Of a stretch of 64,000 nt of DNA, positions 1 through 13,300 are shown one piece after another. The translations under genes were made by a program, and so were the position numbers. Position 1 is the first letter of the stretch, and every line of letters starts with the position of its first letter. The DNA comes from Heliocidaris erythrogramma. Its lineage: Eukaryota; Echinodermata; Echinoidea; Camarodonta; Echinometridae. The notes beneath the pieces are model-generated. The model was not told the origin of the DNA. It saw only the letters and a program-made list of their open reading frames with translations, and did not search any database. The stretch lies in assembly GCA_025617745.1 (NCBI GenBank), contig CM046855.1:16957880-17021879 (forward strand), written 5' to 3'.

Positions 1-106
1 ACAGTGAACATAACTTTTGTTAATTATCAAAGTATGAAATGATTCATTTTGACTAGATTCTAGACATGCGCCAGCTTTCAAATAGGTCACGCAAGAAACT
101 CTTGCA

Positions 107-773
107 CAGCGGGTCTGTCATCAGAAGCCAGGCCGCCGGTAACTCAAAGGAGCTCCAACGCGCAGCGTTGGAGCTCCAGGTACAACTATCCAAAGTCGAC
201 CTAGCCCATTTTATGGCTAATTGCATCGCTTAATTTCGGCAGGTAAGATAGAAATTTGTACTTACACTTTAAGAGAATTACTGTAACTATGTAGCAGGCT
301 CTTTGATTTTACGATTTAACGATTGTTTCGATGAAAAAAATGGAATTTCCTCGCCGAGCTGATCTTTTCCCCGTACTGTACCGTCGATTCAAATGACTCG
401 ATCGCACTGTGTGTAATGTACCATATATATAAATACGTCGCTGACTCGATCACACAGTGCGATCGAGTCATTTGAATCGACGGTACAGTACGGGGAAAAG
501 ATCGGCTCTGCGAGGAAATTCCATTTTTTTCATCGAAACAATCGTTAAATCGTAAAATGAAGGAGCCTGCTACATAGTTACAGTAATTTTCTTGAAGTGT
601 AAGTACAAATTTCTATCTTACCTGCCGAAATTTAGCGATGCAGTTAGCCATAAAATGGGCGGGGTCGACTTTGGATAGTTGTACCTGGAGTTAGGCCGCC
701 GGGTGCGCCGGGCCAGGAGCTGGCGCTCGGTCGATGATACCCCGCCAGTGGTCTGGCTTCTGACAGACCGCTG
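107..773. mobile_element. Foldback element with ~300-bp inverted arms
   Basis: The left arm (about 107-413) is the reverse complement, with few mismatches, of the right arm (about 451-773). The spacer is only 37 bp (414-450) and itself contains a further partial copy of the inner arm end. The left arm carries an extra palindrome at about 149-177 built on GGAGCTCCAACG. The outer ends pair CAGCGGGTCTGTCA (107-120) with TGACAGACCGCTG (761-773). No protein is encoded in either arm. This is the structure of a foldback or MITE-type non-autonomous DNA element; the superfamily is not clear because no certain target duplication was found. Confidence 0.8.
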
Positions 774-2500
774 GACGTGGTGGGCGCGGCAGAGATGGCG
801 CATCTCACACTGGTCAAATGTTTTTGTCGTGAATTATGATTTATGAATCAAACATATCCGCATTTCTATGAATTTGACTGTCATTATACTTTCTTTTCAA
901 ATATGATTATGTAATTCTTGGGGGAAAGATAAATTTCAACTTTCTCTTCAATCTGAATTCAATTGATTAAAAATCAAATTGATGAATATTTTTATTAATT
1001 AGGCCTATTCTAATTTAAAATTAAATTAAAAAAAAAAATTATTTTCAGCTTCTATTTTGTGTTAAATCATTATAAATTAAACGGCACCCTGAATCAAACT
1101 CTATTTTAATGTGTTTTTTTATACATAATATTCTTCGTTTTCTACAAATACAATTGTAACAAATATTTTCCATATTTCGCATAACATAAGTTAATTAGCA
1201 TAAATCAATATACTTACTGTTAAGAAAGTAACTAATTAGCTGCTCCAGGCTCAATTTCAGCTTTCCATTGATACCTAGATCACTTCAAAAGTCTCAGAAA
1301 TAGAGAAGTTATGCGTGTGTTTATAGTGTGACATGAAATTCCCTCCATATTGGTCACACATTTTTTCATGCACTCCATTGGTTTTACATTAAGACAGTGG
1401 CCGGAAATATGGTTGAAATGACAGGACTTAAATTATCATAACTTTTTAGTTACTTGACCAATTTGAAAGTTGTTAGTGTCATCGGAAAGGTCTCTTAAAG
1501 AGCTTTCATATGATACTATTTGTATCAAGATGTATGCAGTTCAATTTTTTTGTCACATAGCTACTACATGCACCACTCATAGGTACACGCCATTGCCGAC
1601 TGTGTAGTAACGTGCCAACACACATCCCATACCTAAACTGCATCACTGTGCATTTTTGGCTATATTTAAGTGAAACTCATATATTGCAGTTTACTTAAAT
1701 CTAAATACTTATGTTGAATAATAGATGATTAAAACTTACCAGTTTGTTTTGTGACTGTGATATAGACTATGTTTTTTCGCCGATGAGTATCGATATCACT
1801 GAGTTGTCGTTTATCATGTCTTTGTGAAACAGTTTTTCAGGTCCATGACATTTCCGTAGATCGCCGACAACAGTTATGACTGTCATGGAGTTGATTTGAT
1901 GAAACGACCCCCTGGTACTGGCCTATGGAGCTGTACAGGGCTTGCTACTATGGCCTGTATCGGATCTTGTCAACACAGAAATACTACGCGTCATAATCAC
2001 CCATTCCCACGCACGGTGAACCTTGCAAACCACCTTCGGTATTTGCTGTGGTGGTTCTGGTCATATTGCAATTCAAAACTTAATATTCTATTGATAATAT
2101 GAACACTTATCTACAAAAATTCGGCAGCGGGGATAGGATTCAGCTTACCTTCCGCATGTTGCTGTAAGAATTGCCATTATCATGACAAACGATGACCTCT
2201 CATTCTCTCGAGCAGCTGAGTCGGTGAGGGGTCAGCACTAGTCTAGTTCTAGACGTTTTTAATTATTTTGTCTGTAAAACCATGAAGCTATATGAGCTAT
2301 ACAAACCCCTGTATACGTGTGTGCATACCCAAAGAACCCAGCGTAGAATGGTGCAAAGTCCACCGATTCACTCTCCCCACAACTTCGGCAGTAAATGTTG
2401 GACACAGTCCCACATAGGCAATGGCCTCTGAGTGGTTGGAGGTCTAAAATAAGAAGCTAAATATGTTTAGCTTCCTATTTATAGACCTCTATATTTTTAT

Positions 2501-2541
2501 TTAGGGTTTAAGGTTAGGGTTAGGGTTTACCCCATTTAGGG
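2501..2541. repeat. Telomere-like TTAGGG patch
   Basis: A short run of TTAGGG/TTTAGGG-type words (for example GGTTAGGGTTAGGGTTTA at about 2512-2529) with degenerate copies on either side. TTAGGG is the usual animal telomere repeat. It is too short and degenerate to be a telomere here, so it is read as an interstitial telomere-like sequence. Confidence 0.6.
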
Positions 2542-2869
2542 TTATTTTAACATATTTAAAACCAGAAATAGAGTTATAAAAAAAAAAAAAATTTAAACAA
2601 TTAATTTCTGGACTTGATGTTGCCATCAATCATTGATGAAAAGCTGCCCACAACTCAATTATCAAATTTCGAATAAAATACCTCCTTTCTAATATTATTC
2701 CATAAGAAAATATTACAATTCAAATCAACATCAATACAAATCATTGACCAGGTGTTTATTGTCATTTTTCTTGAATGTATCCATATTAAGTGTAGAAGGG
2801 AAAATGTGGGGTGGAAGGGAATTCCACAAACGACATGCTCTTGGTAGATATGATGATTAGCTGCCAACT

Positions 2870-2940
2870 CGCCTTTGTGGCGCGATTGATGCGACGCTGG
2901 TCTGCAGATCATGAGGTACTGGGTTCGATTCCCAAAGCGG
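2870..2940 (+). repeat. tRNA-derived SINE head (partial)
   Basis: The + strand reads like a degenerate tRNA: an A-box-like word GTGGCGCGATT near 2877 and a perfect B box GGTTCGATTCC at about 2923-2933, with a possible acceptor pairing CTTTG/CAAAG. The cloverleaf is imperfect, so a tRNA-derived SINE or tRNA pseudogene is more likely than a working tRNA gene. Confidence 0.5.
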
Positions 2941-4160
2941 ACAAGACAAAGTGGTTAGTAAAAAAGTACAAATCTTGACTTGATAGACAACTAACAGTTA
3001 ACAATGATGAATCGAGAGCCGGATCGAGACAGAAAGGAAGAGTGGAGTGGAATATTCTTTTTCAATTTTTTTGGTGGCTGTCACAAAAGTCTTTACCAAG
3101 ATTGAATTTTCTTACATTTGCTAGATTACCTGATTCAGGGACTCTTCAACTCTTTTAAAATAATGCTACAAATTTGAGGTTTCAGAGTTGAAAATGAAAT
3201 TTTAAATAATTATTTTCCTCTCATGTATGAATGAACTAGAATGGACTACTCATACTCTCATAGCGGCATTATTTACTTCGTGTGTATACTCTTGGACGTT
3301 AGTCATACATCTCAACACTTCCAAACACCACTGAACAAAAGTCACCAACATACAAATACAGACACCAACATATCAATGAAATACAATAAATTCAAATCAC
3401 TGATGTTGGAAAAGACAATTCTAAAAATGAAATCCGTAATTTTGCTGTCAGTTCTGGCTAAAAGGGGTATCGGAGACATTATGTACATTTTTTGGTTGCC
3501 GCGAGTGTTGACGACATCTCCAAGAAAATTTGATCTGCAAAGATTTGGTCCCTATCACGCACATGTAGAAGTCCTGATTTTCCGTGTGCGTGATCGTAGA
3601 GATCAATGTGCTCGCACGATACCAAATTTCTTTGTGGACGAAAGTTTATTGCCCGAGTTTAGTCTGTAACATCGGCGGAGTGAAAACGATATGCGATCGC
3701 AAAAAAAAATCGGTGGGGATTTCTTAAGTTTCAGACATGATTTTGACTTTGGATTTTGCTGGAAATATCAGAATGGGGAAGGGTGTTACAAGTCCTTAAC
3801 TTAAAATTTAGGACTTTGTTGGAGTCGTGCGCGACTCGATGCTAGTGCACGACACTCGCCTTTAGAACATAGCGATTATAGAAAAGTCGCTATGTGTGGG
3901 ATAGCAGGTTAGAAATCTTTAAGTCTAAGATTATTATTAATGATTCAACTTATTGAAAACATTTTAGATTTGATTTGCTACTAATTGTCATTCTTGATGG
4001 ATAGATGATTCAGCAATGTCTTTTGGTCACTGTAAGCATGGAATCTTCCAATAATTTGTCTAATAATACTAGATTCTCATATTTGTTTGCTACTGCTTCA
4101 TTGCTTGCCCTATCCACTTCAATGTGATGCTTCTGATGATGATAACCTAGTCGTCCCGAG

Positions 4161-4377
4161 ATGTCTGATGCCGCAACAACATTACTGCTCCTTGATGATG
4201 ATGATAATGGTAATAAAGATGCCTTCAAACAGAAGACATATCTGGCCCCTCTGGTCCATCATCTGATCTGTAAAGTTGGGACAAGAACATCTGGTAGCCT
4301 GAAGGAGCCTTGCTTGCTACCAAATGGCCTCATTAATTGGGAAGCTCTGGATAGAAATGCTCTTCAAGAAGATATAG
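4161..4377 (+). CDS. ERMARD: ERMARD exon 1 (start codon)
   Basis: Residues 1-73. It begins at the ATG and ends at ATAG|GTACAG with one base carried over (phase 1). An acidic stretch of four Asp follows an Ala/Thr/Leu-rich start. [15 protein letters not shown] corresponds to the family's N-terminal helix. There is no signal peptide, as expected because the membrane segment of ERMARD is C-terminal. An upstream in-frame TAA at 4143-4145 limits N-terminal extension within this exon. Confidence 0.85.
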
Positions 4378-7300
4378 GTACAGAAAAAAAAATCCTTGAG
4401 AAGCCTTGTAGAGTCTGTCACTTTGTTCAAGAGAATATCAATGTTTATAATTGTTCTTGCATGATAACAATACATTAAAGGCCAATCCAACCTTGGTATA
4501 AGTTGATTTGTGTGAAAGCAGAAAAATAGAAAAACAGGATGGTGAAGGTTTGAAAAAAATCGGACATGGGATAAGAAAGTTATGGATGTTTGAAAAATGA
4601 AATCTGTGCAAATCTCAAATTGGCAATTTGGTGAGTCAATTGTGTGTTGGAGCAAATCACAGTGACATTACCAATTCGGCCAATTTGAAATTCCCTTATC
4701 TATAGTGATTACAACTTTCCAAAATTTATAACTTTCTTATTGCTTGTCCAATTTCGTTTTCACCAATATGCTTCTCTGATTTTTCTGTTTTCTTTCATAG
4801 CAACTTGTCACTAAAGTTTGATTAATCTTTAAGTGTTTAGTGCTACTGTTCATCTGAAACTGCCTGTCAGATGATAGAACTAGAGGTGAACCTTTGATGA
4901 CATGGCAATTGCATACAATGTAAATAAATGCTGAAATATGTTTGTGAATTTTTTATCTGCTTTTGTTAACCTTATCTGGAAAGAATGCTACAAAATTTAT
5001 GACATACTTGGCATGTATCAGTGTTAATGAATGTAAAATAAAGCCATACTAGTACTTATCAACAATCGTATTGCTTATTAGGTATCTCCAGTGAATTTTA
5101 CATAAAAGTCCTATGTTTTACTTATTGTGAAAAAGAAGGAGAGAAATAATGATCTTATTCTCTTTCAGATTCCTGGGATACAAAGAAAGATTTCATTGAC
5201 ATAGTGAGTAGACTTGCCCTGCTGTGTCTCGACATCCATGAACATGTGATGGCGCTCTCTCTATTTGAGCTGGAGGAGACATACAGTGAATGGTTACAAT
5301 GGACGGGATGCTCTGGTGTAAGTTTAGTCCTTGTTTCTGCTTGGTCCTTTTATCAAGCTTAGAAAATGCTTCATGCCTCAATATATGTTTACACAAAGAG
5401 GAGCAGTTGAAGATCTTCCTGAAATAGTAAAAAAAAATAGAAGAAGATATATGAATTGTGAAGGCTGATTTGGTGGAAGATATCATGGTTTTAGGTAAAA
5501 GACAAAATGAATTTCCTATCAGTTTCCTATATTGTAAGTATTTTTGTGGCATTGTTGTGTCAAAGTTACAGTAATCTGCAGGTGAAGAATAATGATATAC
5601 AACAAAGCATAAACATTTGTCTTGAAAAATTTCATACTTCAATATTAACTTAGGGTATTGAGTTTAACTGAGTTTAATGTAAAAGAGATGTTATCTGTCA
5701 TGTACAGAAAGGAATTATGTTAAGATGAGCGTAAATACATTAAACAAATTAAAGATGATACTATTTGTCTACAGTGCGAACTGATCTAGCAGCTAACTCT
5801 GTTTATTAGTGGAATGATGATGCAGAGGTGCTGTATTTCTTGATATTGATGCAGGTTTTTCTAGAAGGGTTCAAGCTCCTTAAAGAGGATGATGACAGAG
5901 GTCCCTCCATAAGCCTCCTCATGACTACATCAGCCCTAGAGAGAGCCCTGGGAGATGTAAGTCACAGTGACCATTTTATTCTTCTCACAAATTTTGTTTA
6001 ATTTTACATTTTTTGTCAGGTGAGAATCATGTATACACTTAATACCACTATGCCGCAGCCGCCCTCGAAACGGGTGTCTAAGAAACAGATTTAAAGGGCA
6101 AATACAGGGTCTTAGGAACTATGGAACTCAACAGCCAAGTGAAAAATAGGGTCTTGGGAACTGCATATCTAACAGCAGCAACAAGGTTTTGGGAACTGAC
6201 AATTTATTTTAGGTCTGCATGCATATATTTTGAGGCACTCAGGATCCAGAGCGAGCGACATTTTAAGGCTAGGGAACGGGTCAGAGCGTGTATTACGGGG
6301 CATTGCGTTTCTGAGGGTCTTCGGAACGGCAGTTAAAAGAAATCGGGTATCTTGAGAATGGCGATTCGGCCGTTGAAGAGGGCGGTTGTCAAAGCGGCAC
6401 ACACCCGTCTGTCCAATATATTGAGTACCCGCCCCCGGATTGTAGCACCCCTCTTATTCTTGAATACATTTTGAAATGTTGAAACATCATTATATTTTTA
6501 TTCTGTTGATATGAAAGGTCTACTTGTTGAAGAATAAACCATGTCCATCCCTTCTTAAAGATCTTCTTGTTACCCAAGAGCTAAATAGTTTCTTTGGATG
6601 GCATTCGGTAAGTCACATCATTGTATTAGTAAAATGATTTTGAAAAATGTTTAAAGTGGGAATGGTAATAGGTTTTTATAATTATTTTTGATAGAACTGG
6701 AATGTTCACATGTGGTGAATGTTGAAAAAGTTAATTATAGGTCAACTGTTTGTCAAACTCTTGTCTCCCTGGAGCTTTTAGTAGAACTTGAAATTATTAA
6801 CTAAATCTACATTAGATGATTTGTAGTGAATTTGTTATTGTTTTTATACTTTTGATTGTTGAACACTTAATATTCCCTATAAAATTAAACATGAAGTCCC
6901 CACAGGATCAAGTAGCCAGAGAAAGATTTTAAAATCAGTCATCTTTTGTATTTTCCATGGTTTGATTTAAAGATCACATTCTTTTAAAATCTTATTGACC
7001 ATAATCTCAAGTCCAAGTAACTGACATGTCTGATATCACCTAGGTTAGATCCTTGTAAAAAGTGTACATAACACTGCTCAAAGTAAAGTGGTATCATTAA
7101 CAAGAGAAAATGAGAAGAACTTGTATATGCAAACTCGTAAACATAACTTTTAGGACTATGCTCGCAGTAGTAAAGATGATGTTAGAAGGGTGTATAGGTG
7201 TGTTATGTTTGATTTGCTTCCCCTTCCTTATTTATTCACAAAGTTATTTTGTTTGAGGGTTTTGATGGGACCTCCAACCAGCCTTAATCTCAGAAACATT

Positions 7301-10300
7301 CTCTGGCATGGATTTGCATCTCCTGGGGAAATTCCTGCGAGGTAAGATTCCACTTTTCAATAATGTTTCCTTTTTGGGAAGCAATGAGTTAATACAATCT
7401 CCTTTTATTAGAGCTACATCTTTTAGAACGATTCACTCAAGCAAGTTTCATGGATTTCAGAGTTCATAACTGTAGGAAGTTACAGCAATTCCATCATCAT
7501 TTCAAATCTGTTGATATATGTCATGTATCTGAACATTATGAATGCATGGCAGTGATGCTAGCAAATTATGATCAGCGAGAGAGAGAGAGATTAACTCTTA
7601 CTTTGGCAAGGGGCTTAGCTCTCTTCAAAATTTTACTAAAATGTGGTCAGTGCTTACTTGTCAAATGTCGGCAATTCATTAACCATCTCTTATTTTACAA
7701 AGTATTGTGTCAAAAACTTGTAGGAAATTTATTATCATTTCTTATGATACCAAACATAACTTTACCCAACTTTATGCATAAGAATTATTGAAAATTACAT
7801 TTGAGTTTCTTTTTTGTCCATTATTTTTTGGTTTCTCATTTGTTTACTATTGTTAATGATGAAATAAGGTAATATCTTTTTGAAAATCTGCAATTTTCTC
7901 TGAAAATTTCTATGGTAGCATATAATTATAATCATATATTTAAAATGCTTGATTTAAGCTCAAAATTCTGATATACATTGACCACGATATATACCTCTGT
8001 TGTGGTCGAACTATTAGTGAATGAAAATGACAAGTCCATCTGTCACATATACGTGACATCAGCACTGAAAGAGTTAAATATATTTGTATATTTTTGTTCT
8101 TGAACTCTAGATATTCCACTTTTCTATTGGTATTGACAGCTAGTCTTGGCTACAAGCTCCATAGTGAAGATATTCTTCCATCTACCATTCCTCATAGAAC
8201 GCAGATAGATTTCCAGAAGCATGTTACATTTCTCAAGACTAAATTCCCAGGTGAGAGACTATGGACCTCTACATACCCCAATTACAGAAAAAGCAAACGA
8301 ACATATTCCACTTATACTGTGAATCAGCATAAAATAGAACCTCAGGTTTGACAACATATGCGAGATTGGAATTAATTCCCTTTTTAGAAAAGGTGTGGAT
8401 TATCTAAAAGTTCAATATTAAAAAAAGTAGTGTTAAGTATTGTTTATGTCGAATCGATGCTTGGAATGATTATTACTATAACAGATAAGGGTCAATCCAC
8501 GTCAAATCAACGGATGGGTGTCACCTGACCCCCTTCGATTTTCTTTAAACTCGCACCAAATGTTCCCCCAAGTGTCTGACGGAAAACTCCAAAATATTTT
8601 GCCCCAAAGTCAAACGGTTGCTAAGATATGGCCTCGCCTAGCAACCAATGCACGGACAAACCAATAGGGCTAATTAAATTTATGCATTTTTGATTGACAA
8701 CTGTAGCCAAAATTTTTCACACAGAGAGCTCATTGTCTGGATATTGTGAGAACTTTATGCCCTTTACAAAAAAAAATAATCATGACACAAATACGATTCT
8801 CAGTTTTCGTGTACAAGGTCACCGAAAATGAACTGTAAAATCTGTGATTTCAAGTGTATGTTTGGAGGTTCATAGCTTCAAAATCAAATAAGCTTAGGAC
8901 CCAATATTTTGTATATTTGAACACTTTTAGTAATTGAACAAACCTAAAAAAAAATCAGAACGTTTGTCCAAGCGGTTTTGCTAAAGAGCGCCCTCAAATT
9001 TGGGATATTTTCAAAATAAGCCAAGTTCAAGGTCATGGATCACCCTTAGTCCCATCTCAGAACACCACCAATTCTTGTGTATGGATAGGCATTTACCTAT
9101 ATTTTAAAGAGTTACCAAAGAAATTTTGCGTCCGGAACGTTCAGTGGCCAATGTACACTGTCGAAAATGGTCATAAACGCATCAAAATCAAAGAAAATTG
9201 ACATGTGGGCTTAAGATCATATTTCAAATGTTAATTCCTTCAAGATAAAAAGGCCAAGTATAGTGATATTAATAGTTATGGTAGTATATTATAGGTACTA
9301 AAAGAATATATACTACTGTTAGTTTGTTTTATCGGGAATGACCTTGAAATCGCTTCTCAAAGTCAACAAAAAACAATTATACACTTAAAATATGCTAATT
9401 TCTGGTCATGTGTGACCTTTATAGCATATTTTACAATTGATTTGCTCACAGACCCTAAAATTTGGGCATGTTGATAAATTACTAAAATGGTATTTTTTAA
9501 TGAGTTCTTGAAGAATATGTCACATTTGTACACTCTAATCTGACTATGATCTTGAAATGGTGCCCCCAAAAGGGTCCAAATATCATTAAAATAGCTAATT
9601 CGCGCTCATGTGTGACTTTTATAGCATATAGCCATATCTTAGCAACCGTTTGACCTTGGGGCAAAATATTTCAGGGTTTTTCGTCAGACACTTGGGGGAA
9701 CATTTGGTGCGAGTTTAAAGAAAATCAAAGGGGGTCGGGTGACAACTTGTCTGAAAATCTGTTGATTTGATGTGGATTGACCCATACATTTATCATGTAA
9801 ATCCAGAGAAGTTGTAAACCATTTATTTAGTTTCAAGTCAAGTCACAATGTTTTGCTTTCCAGTCAAGTCGAGCAACAAGTCAATGTAAGTTTGTATTGT
9901 GTTACTATTGCAAACTCATTGAAGCCAAATTTGTATTTCACCTTTTAATGTTCATGAGTTACTTAACAGAGATCGTCAAACAATGTAAAACAGTCATTAT
10001 GACCATATTGCGATCTTTGTACAAAACTTTTTTTTCATTTCTAATTGATACTATGACCACAGTGTGACATTTTGGTTTATCAAAATTGTTGGATTTAAAA
10101 AAAAATATTTTGTGGCAATAATTTTTTCGATTTGGACTAACCAGGCTATTTCGGGAGTGACTGAATTCGTGATCGGGAAATCCTGAAATCAACAAACAGC
10201 TATGATGATGTAGTCAGCTTCTACACAGTTTGCATGCATACAGCCATGCTGCGCTATATACTAAGCCGCGTTGAGATCGATCGGATACAGTACCTTGGTA

Positions 10301-13300
10301 CAGCTGGCTGGCTGTGTACAGATGCCCAGGCCAGACGCATATCTAATGTGTATGAATTTTGGCAATATTTTAGAATGTTGTTAAATTCATGACCCAATCG
10401 CGACTCGCGAAATTCACAAAAATAAAACCCGGTGAAATATATGACGTATACATTACTTGATGTATTTTGATATATAACAATGAATAAAAATATATGAAGA
10501 TGACAAACAAAATGACAATTTAAATGACTCCCCTTACCATCACATTCTGAATAAACCTACCTGAAAACGTAATGATCATAATTATACTCATTGTAGTAGA
10601 TCTTTTTTGAGTGATTGTTTCTCTCCACCTTTAAATTTTTTGACTGATGGTTCTTTTTTTTTTCATTTCCAGTCTTGCTTCCGATTGACATTAATTCACT
10701 TTCTACAATTGTTTGTGATAGACGCCTTATCTGTAAAAGTCATGTTTCAATGTGGGAACAAGCAGCCCACTATTATAAAATAGAAAGGTAAGGTTACTTC
10801 ACAAAATATTTATTACTTTAGTCATTAGTCTTGAGAATGCAGAAATGTCCTTAGTTTATCTAACCATAAATTTTAGATACATAGCAGCATTTTAGTATCA
10901 TAACAGCCACGTCAGGAGTTGTCAAGAATTTGTGGACATTGGCCCGAATTCACAAAGGAGGTTTGGTTTAAACCATGGTTAAAACCCCTCCTGGGGATTT
11001 TAAGCGTACGTGCGCACGGAATCCGATCCAATCATACAGTCTCTTTGACCGCGTGCATGGGCAATGTGCGCTTATTACGCTTATTTCAGTATGCTTACCG
11101 AGGTTTAAACCATGGTTTAGGTTTAAACCTCCTTTGTGAATTCGGGCCAGAAGAAGACATGTAGCATCAATAATAATAAAAAATAGGGGCATGGAAGGAA
11201 TCGAGACATAAGCGCAACTTCGTACTTGGGTTACCAGCCAATCAATGTGGACAGTTCCTTTAATAGGTTGCCTGTGATAGCTTAGCAAAATGGAGCGGCA
11301 CGAATAAGACGCGTCCAGAATGCAAACGGCGAAATCATTGGTGAATTAAAAGTTGATATATGACATATGACAATTTAGGTAAAAGTAAGCCTTTTTATGG
11401 TATTAGAGGTATTTTTACACTCTGTGTGGCTTAATGATATTTTTCCCAACTGAATGCAATAAAATATTGATTTTCAGCAATAAGCATTTTGCATTCCAGA
11501 TGCGCCTTTACGTGCCACTATATTTCTCTAAGCTGCATAATTCAATATTTGTAGGTCTTTTACAGTTGATTACAAACTTTGTATTAAAAAATTATTACAA
11601 TATTAATTGTAAAGAATGGCCATAAACAAATACATATTGAATCCTTTCATCTTACACTCATCGGAGTAAATCCTATTCTGTTTGTTCTTTTTTTTTAAAA
11701 GTTGCCATGCAGGTAAAAGAGGCAGGATTTTTATACAACTTGCTCAATAGGATGGTTTAGAGTCCGGTTAAAATCAAATCAATTGACATAATTTTGTGAT
11801 TTGAATACAGTAGTGTAGATTATTAGTAATTTTTAATGAACTATTGAAAGTACCTGCTTATATTATTATGAAATTTACTGTAATGAAAGAAAAAAACAAT
11901 CTGGGTAGTCAACTTTGACAACAATCCATTTGCTAATAATTTAATGGAGGCTTTTACACCTCACATCAAGGAAATCCCTATGATAATTATTGAAAAAATT
12001 AAGAATGGTTTACTGTTCAACAGGTGATCTTAAAAGACTCTGTCACTCTCCCTCTCTCTATATGTGTCTCTCTATCTCTCTCTCCCGGTCCCCTCCTTCC
12101 TGCCCCCTTTATCTCCTTTCTCGTTTCCTTTCTTTCTCCCTATCTCTTTTCTCTGTATCTTTCTATCTCCTTCACTTTCTGTCTGTCTTTCTCTCCCCAT
12201 CCCCCCCCTCTCTCTCTCTCTCTCTGTGTCTGTCTTCACCTGTCATGTAGGTATAATCTATGTGTGATGATCGTATGCCCACTTCTTGAACACCTGATCA
12301 GACTAATCTTTGCCAAAGCCAACAGGTGTCCAGAAAGAGTTCTCACAGCAGAGGTAGCTTGACCAATTCAATTAAGAAGCATACTTAACATAAAAAGAAA
12401 CTTTTGACCTTTCAACTGTATGGCTTTGTAAAAAAAATAAGATATTGACTTTTGAACCATATGCCTCATATTTGTAAAGACAAACTAAGTTGAATCTGGT
12501 TTAAGTTAGTCCATTGATTTATGGAGCGAAAAGTGTCAATCTTTATTCTGTACAAATTGCTCTAACTCTGTAACAAAATTAAGAAGTGAATCCAGACATG
12601 AAATAAAACTAAGGATTTGATGTCATAATTACAGAATTTCTTTTTCATTTAGTTACAGGATTATGTTAATTATTTTTTTAACGGGATGTAGACTTTTACA
12701 CTTTGTGCTCCATCTATTAGTTGACAACCTTTGCCCACTTTGTCAGGGCATTTCATCAAGTGTCTTGTCTGTAACTTTTACATACAAATTTGCTCTCAGC
12801 CAATCAGATGCAAGGATTTCAGTAGCTTATAACAGTTATTGCAACTGTCATTGTTGACAAGTTTTATGAAATATGGCCCAGGACTTTCGCTAGTTATTAG
12901 GAATACTGGCTAATGAGTTAATGTATGAGATTTTTGGCATGGGCTGTGCGATTAGGTACTTTTTTTACCTCTTGAAAACACCGTCAGATGATTAGACAGT
13001 TGAAAATTCAACTTTCGCAAACCATCTAGTCATAATAATTACAGTGCATACATATCCACCCAAGAGAGACTCAAGGTTTCAGCCTTGTTGGGTCTTTAAT
13101 GAGTAGTTTTTACTGAGACAGACCAGTGGTGAGTTGTTAATCAGGCCTCATTAAGAACCCATGAAAGGATACATTAATGGGCAAAGTATGAGGCCAGCAC
13201 CTGCTTTCTCTTGTAATTAGTCTCGTTTTATACTTATCCTAGATGCTTGTACAACCAGCATTGCTTGACCTTCATGTAAACAAGTGAAAATAGCAACAGG

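Larger units (their letters stand above)
1..4160. other. Upstream non-coding interval
   Basis: No exon with convincing splice sites and protein-like composition is visible before the ERMARD start codon. The interval holds a large foldback element (107-773), AT-rich sequence (830-1250), a moderately repetitive-looking stretch (about 1250-1620), a TTAGGG-like patch (2501-2541) and a tRNA-derived head (2870-2940). From about 3480 to 3920 CpG dinucleotides become more common, with short palindromes near 3824-3839 and 3871-3897. This could be promoter or 5' UTR of the gene starting at 4161, but no TATA box or initiator can be assigned. A 142-codon open frame at 3241-3669 has no recognisable motif. 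Confidence 0.5.

Noticed and set aside
3241..3669. 142-codon open frame upstream of ERMARD
   Set aside because: No recognisable motif or good splice signals. Composition changes halfway along (AT-rich then CpG-richer), and it ends 490 nt before the real start codon. Best read as chance or 5' region.
10919..11288. Open frames on both strands around the 208-bp MITE
   Set aside because: Both are created by the palindromic MITE; no family resemblance.
11990..12362. Ser/Leu-rich frames before exon 8
   Set aside because: Translation of a CT microsatellite. Only the last 103 nt (12251-12353) are coding, in the frame of exon 8.
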